Source: an uncultured Opitutia bacterium (lineage in GTDB: Bacteria; Verrucomicrobiota; Verrucomicrobiia; Opitutales; Coraliomargaritaceae). From it: a stretch of 43,010 bases of DNA. Made by a program: the position numbers and the translations under genes. This document shows positions 35,578-43,010 of the stretch, in pieces (the stretch's first letter is position 1; each line of letters starts with the position of its first letter). The notes beneath the pieces are model-generated. The model searched no databases and had not been told where the DNA came from. It worked only from the letters and a program-made list of their open reading frames with translations. The stretch spans positions 1 to 43,010 of the forward strand of contig CAJWHF010000007.1 of NCBI GenBank assembly GCA_913041275.1, in the 5' to 3' direction.

Positions 35578-35592
35578 TGCCCATAATGGGCA
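35578..35592. promoter_or_regulatory. 15-bp palindrome upstream of transketolase
   Basis: TGCCCAT-A-ATGGGCA is a perfect inverted repeat with a single central base, 16 bases before the tkt start. It lies between a TTGATA (35566-35571) and a CATAAT (35591-35596) sequence, a loose promoter with 19-bp spacing. Looks like a repressor operator; the regulator is unknown. Confidence 0.4.
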
Positions 35593-35608
35593 TAATAAAA
35601 TTAAACTT

Positions 35609-37582
35609 ATGCAAACAGAGATCCTAAATCAAGCGGCTACTCAAGCCCGCGGCCTTGCAATCGACGCAATACACGCCTGTAGTTCCGGACACTTGGGGCT
35701 ACCTCTTGGCTGCGCCGAAATCGGCGCCGTCCTTTATGGAGCTGGTGGTCTTCGCTACAATCCTGCGGAGCCTAAATGGCTGAACCGTGACCGCTTTGTA
35801 CTCTCTGGGGGGCATGGATCGATGTTTCTTTACAGCTGGCTTCACCTCTCTGGATACAATCTCTCTATGGACGAGTTGAAGAATTTTCGGCAACTTGGAT
35901 CCGAGACACCTGGACACCCGGAATTTGGTGACACCGAAGGAGTAGAAGCCACCACAGGACCCCTCGGTCAAGGTATCGGTAACGCAGTTGGTTTCGCGCT
36001 ATCGGCTAAAGCTGCAGCTGCTAAATTTAACACCACTGAGCATACTATTTTCGACCAACACGTCTTCGCCCTCCACGGCGACGGTTGCCTTCAAGAAGGC
36101 GTGGCCAAAGAGTGTATCGCATTCGCAGGTCATAACCAATTAGACAATCTCATTCTAATTTACGATTCGAATGACGTTACACTCGATGCTATGGCAGATC
36201 AGACGCAGAGCGAAGACGCCGAAGCTTACTTCACCTCCCAAGGCTTCGACGCTGTCGTTATCGACGGACATAATCTATCAGCAATCTCAGGAGCCGTAGC
36301 TCAAGCCAAAGGCAATGACAACGGCAGGCCGAAGGTTATTATAGCCAAGACTATTATCGGTAAAGGGATCCCCGAAGTAGAAGGTTCCGCTGCGGGCCAC
36401 GGGGAAGGCGGCGCTAAGTTTTCCGAGAGTGCTCGCAAAGGACTTGGTCTACCAGAAGAAACCTTTTATGTATCCGAGGCGGTCCGCACGCACTTCACAC
36501 AAGTCGCTGAGACTAGCGCGATCGAGTGGGCGAATTGGCAGGAAACTTTTAAATTATGGAGCAGCGCAAACCCCAAATTAGTTAGGGAGCTCGAAGGCGG
36601 CGTACCTAGCGACCTACTAAGTAAGATCCCCGAGTTTGAGGCTGGCACTGGAGCTGCGACTCGCGCCTCTGGAGGAACTATTATGCAATCAATAGCCGGG
36701 GTCGTGCCGCAGGTACTCTCTGGCTCAGCCGATCTCTATGGCTCGACCAAAAACTATATCAAGGACGGCGGCGACTTTGGCCCGGACAATTTTGCAGGGC
36801 GTAATATCTGGTTCGGTATTCGTGAGCACGGCATGGGCGCGATTTGTAATGGTATCGCCTACGACGGAATCTTCAAAATCAGTAGCGCGACTTTTCTTGT
36901 CTTCGCAGATTATATGCGTGGCTCTATACGCCTTGCGTCTCTAGCCAAGTTACCAGTCACTTACATCTTTACGCATGACTCTGTCGGCGTTGGAGAAGAC
37001 GGCCCGACCCACCAACCAGTGGAAACTGTTAGCAGCTTGCGTGTGATTCCTAATCTAGACGTTATACGACCAGCTGATGCCGAAGAAACCGCAGGTGCGT
37101 TTGCCGCTGCGCTTCAAAGAGAAGACGGCCCGAGTGCACTCGTCCTCACACGACAAAATATCCCCGCACAGGACAGTATTCCTATTAGCGTGCGCCGCGA
37201 TGGTGTTATCAGGGGCGGCTACATCGCCAAAAAGGAAAGCACCGAGCTCGAATTAATTCTTATGGCCACCGGCTCCGAGTTACAACATGCCATGGATGCA
37301 TCCGAGGAACTCGGCGGTGGAGTACGCGTGATCTCTTTACCTTGTTTTGAGCGTTTTGATCGACAGAGCGCCGAGTATATCGAGAGTGTACTTCCATCTG
37401 GCTGCGCCAAACGTATTGCAGTAGAAGCAGGAGTATCCAGCACTTGGGGAAAGTACGTCGGACTTAGTGGTAAGACTGTTTGTATCGACCGCTTTGGCAT
37501 GTCAGCCCCGGGAGATACTACCATGGAACAACTGGGTATGAGTGCTGAGAATATCGTCAAAGTTGCTAAAGAGATCTTCTAG
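35609..37582 (+). CDS. tkt: Transketolase
   Basis: 657 residues, full length. TPP-dependent transfer of two-carbon ketol units in the pentose phosphate pathway. The N-terminal TPP domain has ANALDAI-like start [36 protein letters not shown], the GDG...ND thiamine motif ([14 protein letters not shown] ... [10 protein letters not shown]) and [18 protein letters not shown]. The pyrimidine domain has [17 protein letters not shown] and [16 protein letters not shown]. The C-terminal regulatory domain ends normally. A palindrome sits just upstream; downstream it converges on pyc. Confidence 0.96.
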   Translation: MQTEILNQAATQARGLAIDAIHACSSGHLGLPLGCAEIGAVLYGAGGLRYNPAEPKWLNRDRFVLSGGHGSMFLYSWLHLSGYNLSMDELKNFRQLGSETPGHPEFGDTEGVEATTGPLGQGIGNAVGFALSAKAAAAKFNTTEHTIFDQHVFALHGDGCLQEGVAKECIAFAGHNQLDNLILIYDSNDVTLDAMADQTQSEDAEAYFTSQGFDAVVIDGHNLSAISGAVAQAKGNDNGRPKVIIAKTIIGKGIPEVEGSAAGHGEGGAKFSESARKGLGLPEETFYVSEAVRTHFTQVAETSAIEWANWQETFKLWSSANPKLVRELEGGVPSDLLSKIPEFEAGTGAATRASGGTIMQSIAGVVPQVLSGSADLYGSTKNYIKDGGDFGPDNFAGRNIWFGIREHGMGAICNGIAYDGIFKISSATFLVFADYMRGSIRLASLAKLPVTYIFTHDSVGVGEDGPTHQPVETVSSLRVIPNLDVIRPADAEETAGAFAAALQREDGPSALVLTRQNIPAQDSIPISVRRDGVIRGGYIAKKESTELELILMATGSELQHAMDASEELGGGVRVISLPCFERFDRQSAEYIESVLPSGCAKRIAVEAGVSSTWGKYVGLSGKTVCIDRFGMSAPGDTTMEQLGMSAENIVKVAKEIF

Positions 37583-37600
37583 CTCGCTGCAAGCAAGCTA
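37580..37600. terminator. Bidirectional hairpin between tkt and pyc
   Basis: TAGCT-c-GCT (37580-37588) pairs with AGC-a-AGCTA (37592-37600) around loop GCA, with one mismatch. It lies exactly between two converging genes, two bases from the pyc stop. No T-run follows, so it is a tentative terminator. Confidence 0.35.
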
Positions 37601-37601
37601 A

Positions 37602-40600
37602 CTACCTCAACTGAACCAATAGATCCTTACTGTCGACCTGATCGCCGACTTGAACTTCCACTTTATCTATGACGCCATCGGCAAGTGCGTAGACCGTGGT
37701 CTGCATTTTCATAGCTTCTAATATAATAAGCTTTTCGCCCTTCTTTACCTTGTGGCCAACCGTTGCTGTGACCGAGCTGACCATAGCGGGAATGGGCGCG
37801 CCTACTTGCATATCGTCGGCGGAGTCGGCTTTAGTACGGCGCTTAGTTTGAGTCTTGATCGATTTATCTAGAATAACGCACTCCCTAGCACGGCCATTGA
37901 GTTCGAAAGTAAGCGTACGCTCACCTTCTGTATTGGGCTCACTAACGTAAATGAGTTTTATAATAAGGGTCTTACCCTCCTCTATCTCGACCGATATCTC
38001 TTCGCCTGGCTTTAGACCATAGAAAAAAGCTGGTGTGGGTAGCACTCGGGCGTGCCCGAACTGCTCGATGTATTTAATCAAGTCTTTATAGACCTGCGGA
38101 TACATCAGATAAGAGTATAAATCGTCGTCGCTACATTTACTTCTCCGAGTGATTGCTTTGATCTCTTCGCGAGTTTGATCGAGGTCAACCTTTTCGGCAC
38201 GAGCACCAGGGCGGCCCTTATAGGGCTTACGCTCGCCTAGTACGACCTTTTGAATATCCTTTGGCCACCCACCCTTAGGTTGCCCAAGGCCACCAGAGAG
38301 CATATCGACTACCGACTCTGGGAAAGCACTGCCTGGCTCGAGATTAGCCATATCTTTAGGCTCTACGCCTTTAGTTAAGAGGAAGATGGCTAGATCCCCG
38401 ACAACTTTAGAGGACGGTGTAACCTTGACGATATCGCCAAGCACAGCATTGACCTCATGGTAGTATCGAACGACTTCTGGCCAACGGGCACCGAGTCCCA
38501 AAGCACGAGCTTGCTCACGAAGATTGGTATATTGGCCGCCAGGCATCTCGTGGCGATAGACCTCGGCTGATCCAAACTTGGGACTAGTATCAAAGGGCTC
38601 ATAATACTGGCGTACAGCCTCCCAGTAAATAGAGAGATCATCGAAGAATTTTTGGTCTAATTGAGTATCTCGTTTATCACCTCGTAAGGCGTGTATAATT
38701 GAATTTAAATTAGGCTGAGCAGTGAGCCCTGAGAGTGAGGCGATAGAGAGATCGACCGCGTCAACGCCCGCCTCTGCTGCCTTTACTATAGAAGCTCCTG
38801 CTATACCACTGGAGTCGTGCGTGTGGAAATGTACGGGTATGCTAATTTCTGAGCGTAGGGCTTTAACAAGTTTGTAAGCTGCATTCGGATAGCAAAGCCC
38901 GGACATGTCCTTTAGAGCGAGAATATGCGCGCCCATTTGCTCCAACTCCTTCGCCATCTTGACGTAGTATTCGAGTGTGTATTTATCGCGCTTCGGATCA
39001 AGAATGTCGCCGGTATAACAGATCGTAGCCTCACAGACGGAATTCGTGTCCTTGCGGATTGATTCCATAGCGACTTTTAAATTAGGCAAGTAGTTGAGCG
39101 AATCAAATACCCGGAAAATATCCATACCGCTGTCCGCGGAGTGTTTGATAAAGCCCCGAATTACGTTATCTGGGTAATTTGAGTAGCCGACTCCATTCGC
39201 TCCACGAAGGAGCATCTGGAAGCAGATATTTGGAATCCGCTCCCGGAGACGGCGCAAGCGCTTGAATGGATTCTCGTGCAGAAAGCGCATCGTAGTGTCA
39301 AAAGTCGCACCCCCCCAACATTCGAGACTGTAGAGTTTATCCGCGTGTTGAGCGATGGCGTCGGCTACTTCCAGTTGGTCAAAGCTGCGCATACGTGCAG
39401 CTAGCAGAGACTGGTGCGCATCGCGCATTGTGGTGTCGGTTATTAGGAGACGTTTCTGTTGACGCGTCCACTGAGAAAATTTTTCTGGGCCATGCTTAAC
39501 CAGATAATCTTTAGTTCCCGCTGGCTTGGGCGACTTGGGGTCGTAGTCCGGCGCGATAACCGGCAGATCCATTATGGGGACGGGGCGGTCTTTGACTTGG
39601 TCGTTCCCGTTGACGATTGTCTCACCAAGCAGCTTGAGTAACTTGGTCGCTCGGTCTCTACGACGCCTAAATTTAAAAAGTGCTGGCGTAGTATCGATCA
39701 GTGTGGTGATGGCTTGCCCACCAACAAAAGTTTCGTGATGGATGACGTTTTCGATGAAAGGAATATTTGTTTTTACACCGCGTATGCGGAACTCGCGCAG
39801 GGCTCGATCCATTCGCTGGATAGCAAGTTCAAAGGTCCTAGCAGAGGCAGTGAGCTTAACAAGTAGTGAGTCATAAAACGGCGTGATTACCGACCCTGTG
39901 TCACCCATAGCGCCGTCAAGACGGATGCCTAGGCCAGCGGCACTTCGGTAATTAACTATCTTTCCGTAGTCAGGTGCGAAATTCTTCTCGGGGTCTTCCG
40001 TAGTGATACGCGCTTGTATGGCATAACCATTACGCGGGATCTCCTCTTGGGGCGGAATACCGACTTCATTACTAAAAAGGCTGTGGCCCTGCGCGATAAG
40101 ACACTGGCTACGCACAATATCGATTCCAGTAATAACCTCAGTTACCGTATGTTCGACCTGAATGCGAGGGTTCATCTCGATGAAGAACCACTCATGAGTG
40201 TCTAAATCGAGGAGAAACTCGACCGTGCCAGCGCTATAATAACCGATCGACTTAGCTATTTTCACTGCTGCTTCGCATAGCTCGGCACGAACTTGCTCAG
40301 GCAATCCAATGGAAGGGGCTATCTCGATAACTTTCTGGTGACGGCGCTGCACAGAACAGTCGCGCTCGTGCAAGTGGACCACGTTTCCCTGTTTGTCACC
40401 TAGGATCTGCACTTCAATATGTTTGGCACGGCCAATATATCTTTCCAAAAAGACAGACGAGTTGCCAAAAGCACGCTCGGCTTCACCCTGCGCCTCTTCT
40501 AAAAGTGGAACTAGGTCTTTTGGCTCTTTTACAACACGCATACCTCGGCCGCCACCACCAAAAGCAGCCTTAATAATAAGTGGGAAGCCAATTTTTTTGG

Positions 40601-41042
40601 CGATCTTAGCCGCTTTTTTAGGATCAGACACCGGGTCTTCCGTACCTGGTAAAGTGGGCACCTTAGCTTGATCGGCGATCTTACGCGCTTCGATCTTATC
40701 GCCCATGCGACCTAGCAAATCCGCGCTAGGACCGACGAAGGTGAGGCCGTTATCCTCGCAAGCACGGGCGAAATCGGCATTTTCAGATAGAAACCCGTAG
40801 CCTGGATGAATTAAGTCGACGTCCTTGCTCTTCGCCAGTGCGATTGTGCTCTGTATATCAAGATAAGCAGCTACCGGGCCCTTACCTTTTCCGATAAGAT
40901 ACGCTTCGTCGGCCTTGAAACGATGTACGCCTAGACGGTCTTCATTCGCATAGACAGCTACAGTGCGGTAACCGAGTTCGGTCGCACTGCGAAAAATACG
41001 GACAGCGATTTCACTGCGGTTGGCGGCTAGTAACTTCTTCAT
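37602..41042 (-). CDS. pyc: Pyruvate carboxylase, single-chain
   Basis: 1146 residues, the length of the one-chain alpha4 enzyme that makes oxaloacetate from pyruvate and bicarbonate. Domains in order: biotin carboxylase (about 1-450; KLLAANRSEIAVRIFR, IKAAFGGGGRGMRVV, EMNPRIQVEHTVTE), carboxyltransferase (about 520-810; TDTTMRDAHQSLLAARMR, ECWGGATFDTTMRFL, HFHTHDSSGIAGAS), allosteric/tetramerisation region, and the biotin carrier domain at the C-terminus (ILEAMKMQTTVYA, with the biotinylated Lys). All key motifs are intact. It is monocistronic. Confidence 0.97.
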   Translation of the reverse strand: MKKLLAANRSEIAVRIFRSATELGYRTVAVYANEDRLGVHRFKADEAYLIGKGKGPVAAYLDIQSTIALAKSKDVDLIHPGYGFLSENADFARACEDNGLTFVGPSADLLGRMGDKIEARKIADQAKVPTLPGTEDPVSDPKKAAKIAKKIGFPLIIKAAFGGGGRGMRVVKEPKDLVPLLEEAQGEAERAFGNSSVFLERYIGRAKHIEVQILGDKQGNVVHLHERDCSVQRRHQKVIEIAPSIGLPEQVRAELCEAAVKIAKSIGYYSAGTVEFLLDLDTHEWFFIEMNPRIQVEHTVTEVITGIDIVRSQCLIAQGHSLFSNEVGIPPQEEIPRNGYAIQARITTEDPEKNFAPDYGKIVNYRSAAGLGIRLDGAMGDTGSVITPFYDSLLVKLTASARTFELAIQRMDRALREFRIRGVKTNIPFIENVIHHETFVGGQAITTLIDTTPALFKFRRRRDRATKLLKLLGETIVNGNDQVKDRPVPIMDLPVIAPDYDPKSPKPAGTKDYLVKHGPEKFSQWTRQQKRLLITDTTMRDAHQSLLAARMRSFDQLEVADAIAQHADKLYSLECWGGATFDTTMRFLHENPFKRLRRLRERIPNICFQMLLRGANGVGYSNYPDNVIRGFIKHSADSGMDIFRVFDSLNYLPNLKVAMESIRKDTNSVCEATICYTGDILDPKRDKYTLEYYVKMAKELEQMGAHILALKDMSGLCYPNAAYKLVKALRSEISIPVHFHTHDSSGIAGASIVKAAEAGVDAVDLSIASLSGLTAQPNLNSIIHALRGDKRDTQLDQKFFDDLSIYWEAVRQYYEPFDTSPKFGSAEVYRHEMPGGQYTNLREQARALGLGARWPEVVRYYHEVNAVLGDIVKVTPSSKVVGDLAIFLLTKGVEPKDMANLEPGSAFPESVVDMLSGGLGQPKGGWPKDIQKVVLGERKPYKGRPGARAEKVDLDQTREEIKAITRRSKCSDDDLYSYLMYPQVYKDLIKYIEQFGHARVLPTPAFFYGLKPGEEISVEIEEGKTLIIKLIYVSEPNTEGERTLTFELNGRARECVILDKSIKTQTKRRTKADSADDMQVGAPIPAMVSSVTATVGHKVKKGEKLIILEAMKMQTTVYALADGVIDKVEVQVGDQVDSKDLLVQLR

Positions 41043-41248
41043 AGATTTATGTTTTAAATGATAATAAAAACAAAAGGTGTAAAGAAATTCTTGCGAGCGT
41101 GTCTGTAAATAAGAGTTAGTTAATCAAGAAAATGCGGTTAGCCGATACATTACGCCTTCGACTGTGGCAGTAGCCCCGAGTTTTGAGCGATAAAGGTAGT
41201 TACGATAACTAGTAGGCGCTCCACTTTAGAAAGTGGCAGGAAAATGAT
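41043..41248. other. pyc upstream region
   Basis: 206 bases between the AI-2E permease gene and pyc, both on the minus strand. Apart from the hairpin at 41221-41236 no repeat, RNA or small gene is visible. It should contain the pyc promoter, but no clear hexamer pair was found. Confidence 0.3.
41221..41236. terminator. Hairpin downstream of the AI-2E permease gene
   Basis: CCACTTT-AG-AAAGTGG, a perfect inverted repeat 12 bases after the stop codon of the minus-strand permease gene. No T-run, so either a weak terminator or an operator for pyc. Confidence 0.35.
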
Positions 41249-42316
41249 TTAGCTCTCTAGGCTTGTCGATTCTTTCTTTAGACTGCTAGCAACTTCTCCC
41301 GTACCCGATAGTAGTACCGCAACAGGGCGGGTGGCAGGGAAATAAGAGCAGATGATCATAATAATGACTGTTATTGGCACGCAGAGGAACATGCCGGGTA
41401 TGCCCCAAATAGAGCCCCACAGGCCTAGCGAGAGTAGGATTACAATTGGGCTAAGGTTAAGCTTATTGCCCATCAACTTAGGCTCGATCAGACTGCCAAC
41501 GCAAAATTGCACCCCTGTGAGAACTAATAGGGTGACAATAAAAGGACCGAGCGTGTCGAACTGTACTAGCGTAAGCACTGAGGGAAAGGCGGTCGCAATA
41601 ATTGAACCGATTGTCGGAATAAAGTTGAGCAGAAAGATCAAAACTGCCCAGAAACTCGCAAAATCGACTCCCACAATTTTTAAAACGAAATAACTAATTA
41701 ATCCAGTTGAAGCACTAGTGAGGACTTTAATCCCGACATAAGATCGGATGTCCGAGCGCATTTTGTCGATTAATTCAAATGCATCCACTTGTCGCTGAGG
41801 ATCTCGGATAATACTCCGAATCTTTGCACTAAATGTGCGCTGCTCTAACAAAAGGAAAAGTAAATAAACTGTAATAATACCCATACTACTGACCAGCGAT
41901 CGTACGGTAGCGCCAAAACTCTGCAAGTAGGCGCTAAAATCGAATTGATTCAGGAAATCGCGTATATTAGGCACTTCCTCTGAACCAAAAAATTGGTAGC
42001 CTTTATAAATTAGCGCCTCAAGGTTCTGCTGATACACAGGCGCTACCTCTAGTACACTCTTAATATTCATGGTGATCAGCTGCACTAAATACGAAAGGGA
42101 GAGGAGAATAATCGCAACGGCCAGCAGTGTGGCTATAGGCCTGGGTACGGAAAAGCCCTTAATTTGTGGTACTGATATGGTATGTGCGAGCACGCTAATT
42201 AAATAAGCGACTGCACCAGCGATGACTAGAGGCAATAAGAGCGCCTGCCCCAGGTAGAGTAAATAGAAGGTCATAAAGACGATGATCATCGCCATGGCCA
42301 CACGTTGAATATTCAT
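41249..42316 (-). CDS. AI-2E family transporter / PerM-like permease
   Basis: 355 residues with about eight membrane helices (VAMAMIIVFMTFYLLYLGQA, LLPLVIAGAVAYLISVLAHT, IATLLAVAIILLSLSYLV, and several after residue 140). The C-terminal half has the family pattern FWAVLIFLLNFIPTIGSIIA and IEPKLMGNKLNLSPIVILLS, followed by WGIPGMFLCVPITVI. Members export autoinducer-2 or act as Na+/H+ antiporters; the specificity cannot be told. It lies 65 bases downstream of hisA on the same strand. Confidence 0.87.
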   Translation of the reverse strand: MNIQRVAMAMIIVFMTFYLLYLGQALLLPLVIAGAVAYLISVLAHTISVPQIKGFSVPRPIATLLAVAIILLSLSYLVQLITMNIKSVLEVAPVYQQNLEALIYKGYQFFGSEEVPNIRDFLNQFDFSAYLQSFGATVRSLVSSMGIITVYLLFLLLEQRTFSAKIRSIIRDPQRQVDAFELIDKMRSDIRSYVGIKVLTSASTGLISYFVLKIVGVDFASFWAVLIFLLNFIPTIGSIIATAFPSVLTLVQFDTLGPFIVTLLVLTGVQFCVGSLIEPKLMGNKLNLSPIVILLSLGLWGSIWGIPGMFLCVPITVIIMIICSYFPATRPVAVLLSGTGEVASSLKKESTSLES

Positions 42317-42381
42317 AATATGTATTGTGCGCGCTAATGTAGCTTTGTCGAATATGTTTCCTTACTGCTATATTCAGACGA

Positions 42382-43010
42382 CTATACCCGGCTGTTCCAG
42401 GCTAAACAATCAGCGTAGTCGACCGTCTTACCTCCAAATAAATCTAAAGCACTCCCAATAGTCAGGTCCACTTTGCCGCCACTAAGTTTTTCAACCCTAC
42501 CAAGATCCTCTAGTGCGTTAGCGCCTCCCGCGTAGGTTACAGGTATAGGGCAATTACTCCCTAGAAGCTCAACTAGGTCAGTGTCAATCCCCTCACACTT
42601 ACCCTCCATATCTGCGGCATGAATCAAGAATTCGTCACAACTCTCAGACAGCTCGCGAAGAGTCGATGCATCAATCTCCAAATCAGTTGCAGACTGCCAA
42701 CGATTCATCGTCACAATCCAACGACCCTCTTGAGCGCGACAACTCAGATCCAAAACTACGCGCTCTTTACCAATTTCGCCCACCAGTTGACCTAATCTCT
42801 CAGAGAGAAAATTTCCCTGCGCGTTAAAAAGCCAGGATGTAACAATAATATGGCTAGCCCCCCACTGCAACCATTCCGCTGCATTGCTTAGGTTGATACC
42901 ACCGCCGATCTGCAAGCCGCTCGGAAAAGCGGAAAGAGCCTCGCGCGCAGCAACGTCATTTCCCGGCCCAAGTTTTATTACATGACCACCAGAAAGACCA
43001 TCTTTTCGGT
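42382..43010 (-). CDS. hisA: HisA of the eukaryotic (HIS6) type, N-terminus outside window
   Basis: The last 209 residues are visible, open to the window edge. It isomerises ProFAR to PRFAR in histidine synthesis. The sequence follows yeast and plant HIS6 rather than the usual bacterial HisA: GGHVIKLGPGND, QIGGGINLSNAAEWLQWG, HIIVTSWLFNAQGNF, VVLDLSCRAQEGRWIVTMN, EFLIHAADMEGKCEGID, PVTYAGGANALEDL, and KVDLTIGSALDLFGG. Asp in VVLDLSC and the AADMEG acidic pair are the expected catalytic region. No neighbouring his gene is visible on this side; hisI is 7 kb away. Possible ancient transfer from or to a eukaryote. Confidence 0.93.
   Translation of the reverse strand, partial: RKDGLSGGHVIKLGPGNDVAAREALSAFPSGLQIGGGINLSNAAEWLQWGASHIIVTSWLFNAQGNFLSERLGQLVGEIGKERVVLDLSCRAQEGRWIVTMNRWQSATDLEIDASTLRELSESCDEFLIHAADMEGKCEGIDTDLVELLGSNCPIPVTYAGGANALEDLGRVEKLSGGKVDLTIGSALDLFGGKTVDYADCLAWNSRV

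Overview
The window is a stretch of bacterial chromosome, most likely from a marine Verrucomicrobiota of the Opitutae/Puniceicoccales type. That placement is an inference. It rests on the mix of genes, on a secreted-protein C-terminal module (W...FFRFK) that I associate with this group, and on a Bacteroidota-like ParE. Most of the window is dense housekeeping sequence with short intergenic gaps. Recognisable Shine-Dalgarno sites are often weak, and GTG starts are frequent.

Layout. 1-3.5 kb: end of purK, trpE, and a short primary-type sigma factor. 3.6-7.9 kb (minus): a phasin-like protein, the clpX-clpP-tig proteostasis cluster and a DUF805 membrane protein. 8.1-12.1 kb (plus): hflK-hflC and a ParE/GyrB-type topoisomerase subunit. 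12.1-14.8 kb (minus): lysC-thrC. 14.9-17.4 kb (plus): pyrH, frr, proB. 17.4-20.9 kb (minus): a metallo-beta-lactamase-fold hydrolase, then oleD and oleC of the long-chain olefin pathway. 21.1-23.6 kb (plus): a Ppx/GppA phosphatase, thymidine kinase and an RlmI-like methyltransferase. 23.6-26.0 kb (minus): exbB-exbD-tonB-marR. 26.2-27.3 kb (plus): an arsC-aquaporin pair. 27.3-28.06 kb (minus): riboflavin synthase and tRNA-Arg(CCG).

28.0-35.0 kb is the one clearly accessory region, a compact integrated element of about 6.9 kb bounded by a 39-bp perfect direct repeat (28026-28064 and 34951-34989). The repeat is the 5' half of tRNA-Arg, from the anticodon loop to the mature 5' end. The element carries a tyrosine integrase next to the intact tRNA, an HUH/YxxK Rep- or relaxase-like nickase, an unknown acidic protein and two large secreted proteins. 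One of these has ten RCC1-like 42-residue repeats followed by thrombospondin-type-3-like calcium repeats. The other ends in a DUF3395-like domain. The two secreted-protein genes share a 30-bp upstream block (26 of 30 identical) at almost the same distance from their starts. Both element ends carry paired GCCAAA motifs that look like integrase arm sites. I see no capsid, Zot-type ATPase, conjugation or partition gene. It is best described as a small integrative, possibly rolling-circle-replicating or mobilisable element that delivers surface proteins. This is the strongest candidate for an undescribed system in the window.

35.0-43.0 kb returns to housekeeping genes: hisI (which would lie directly upstream of the tRNA if the element were removed), transketolase, single-chain pyruvate carboxylase, an AI-2E family permease, and the end of a hisA that is of the eukaryotic HIS6 type.
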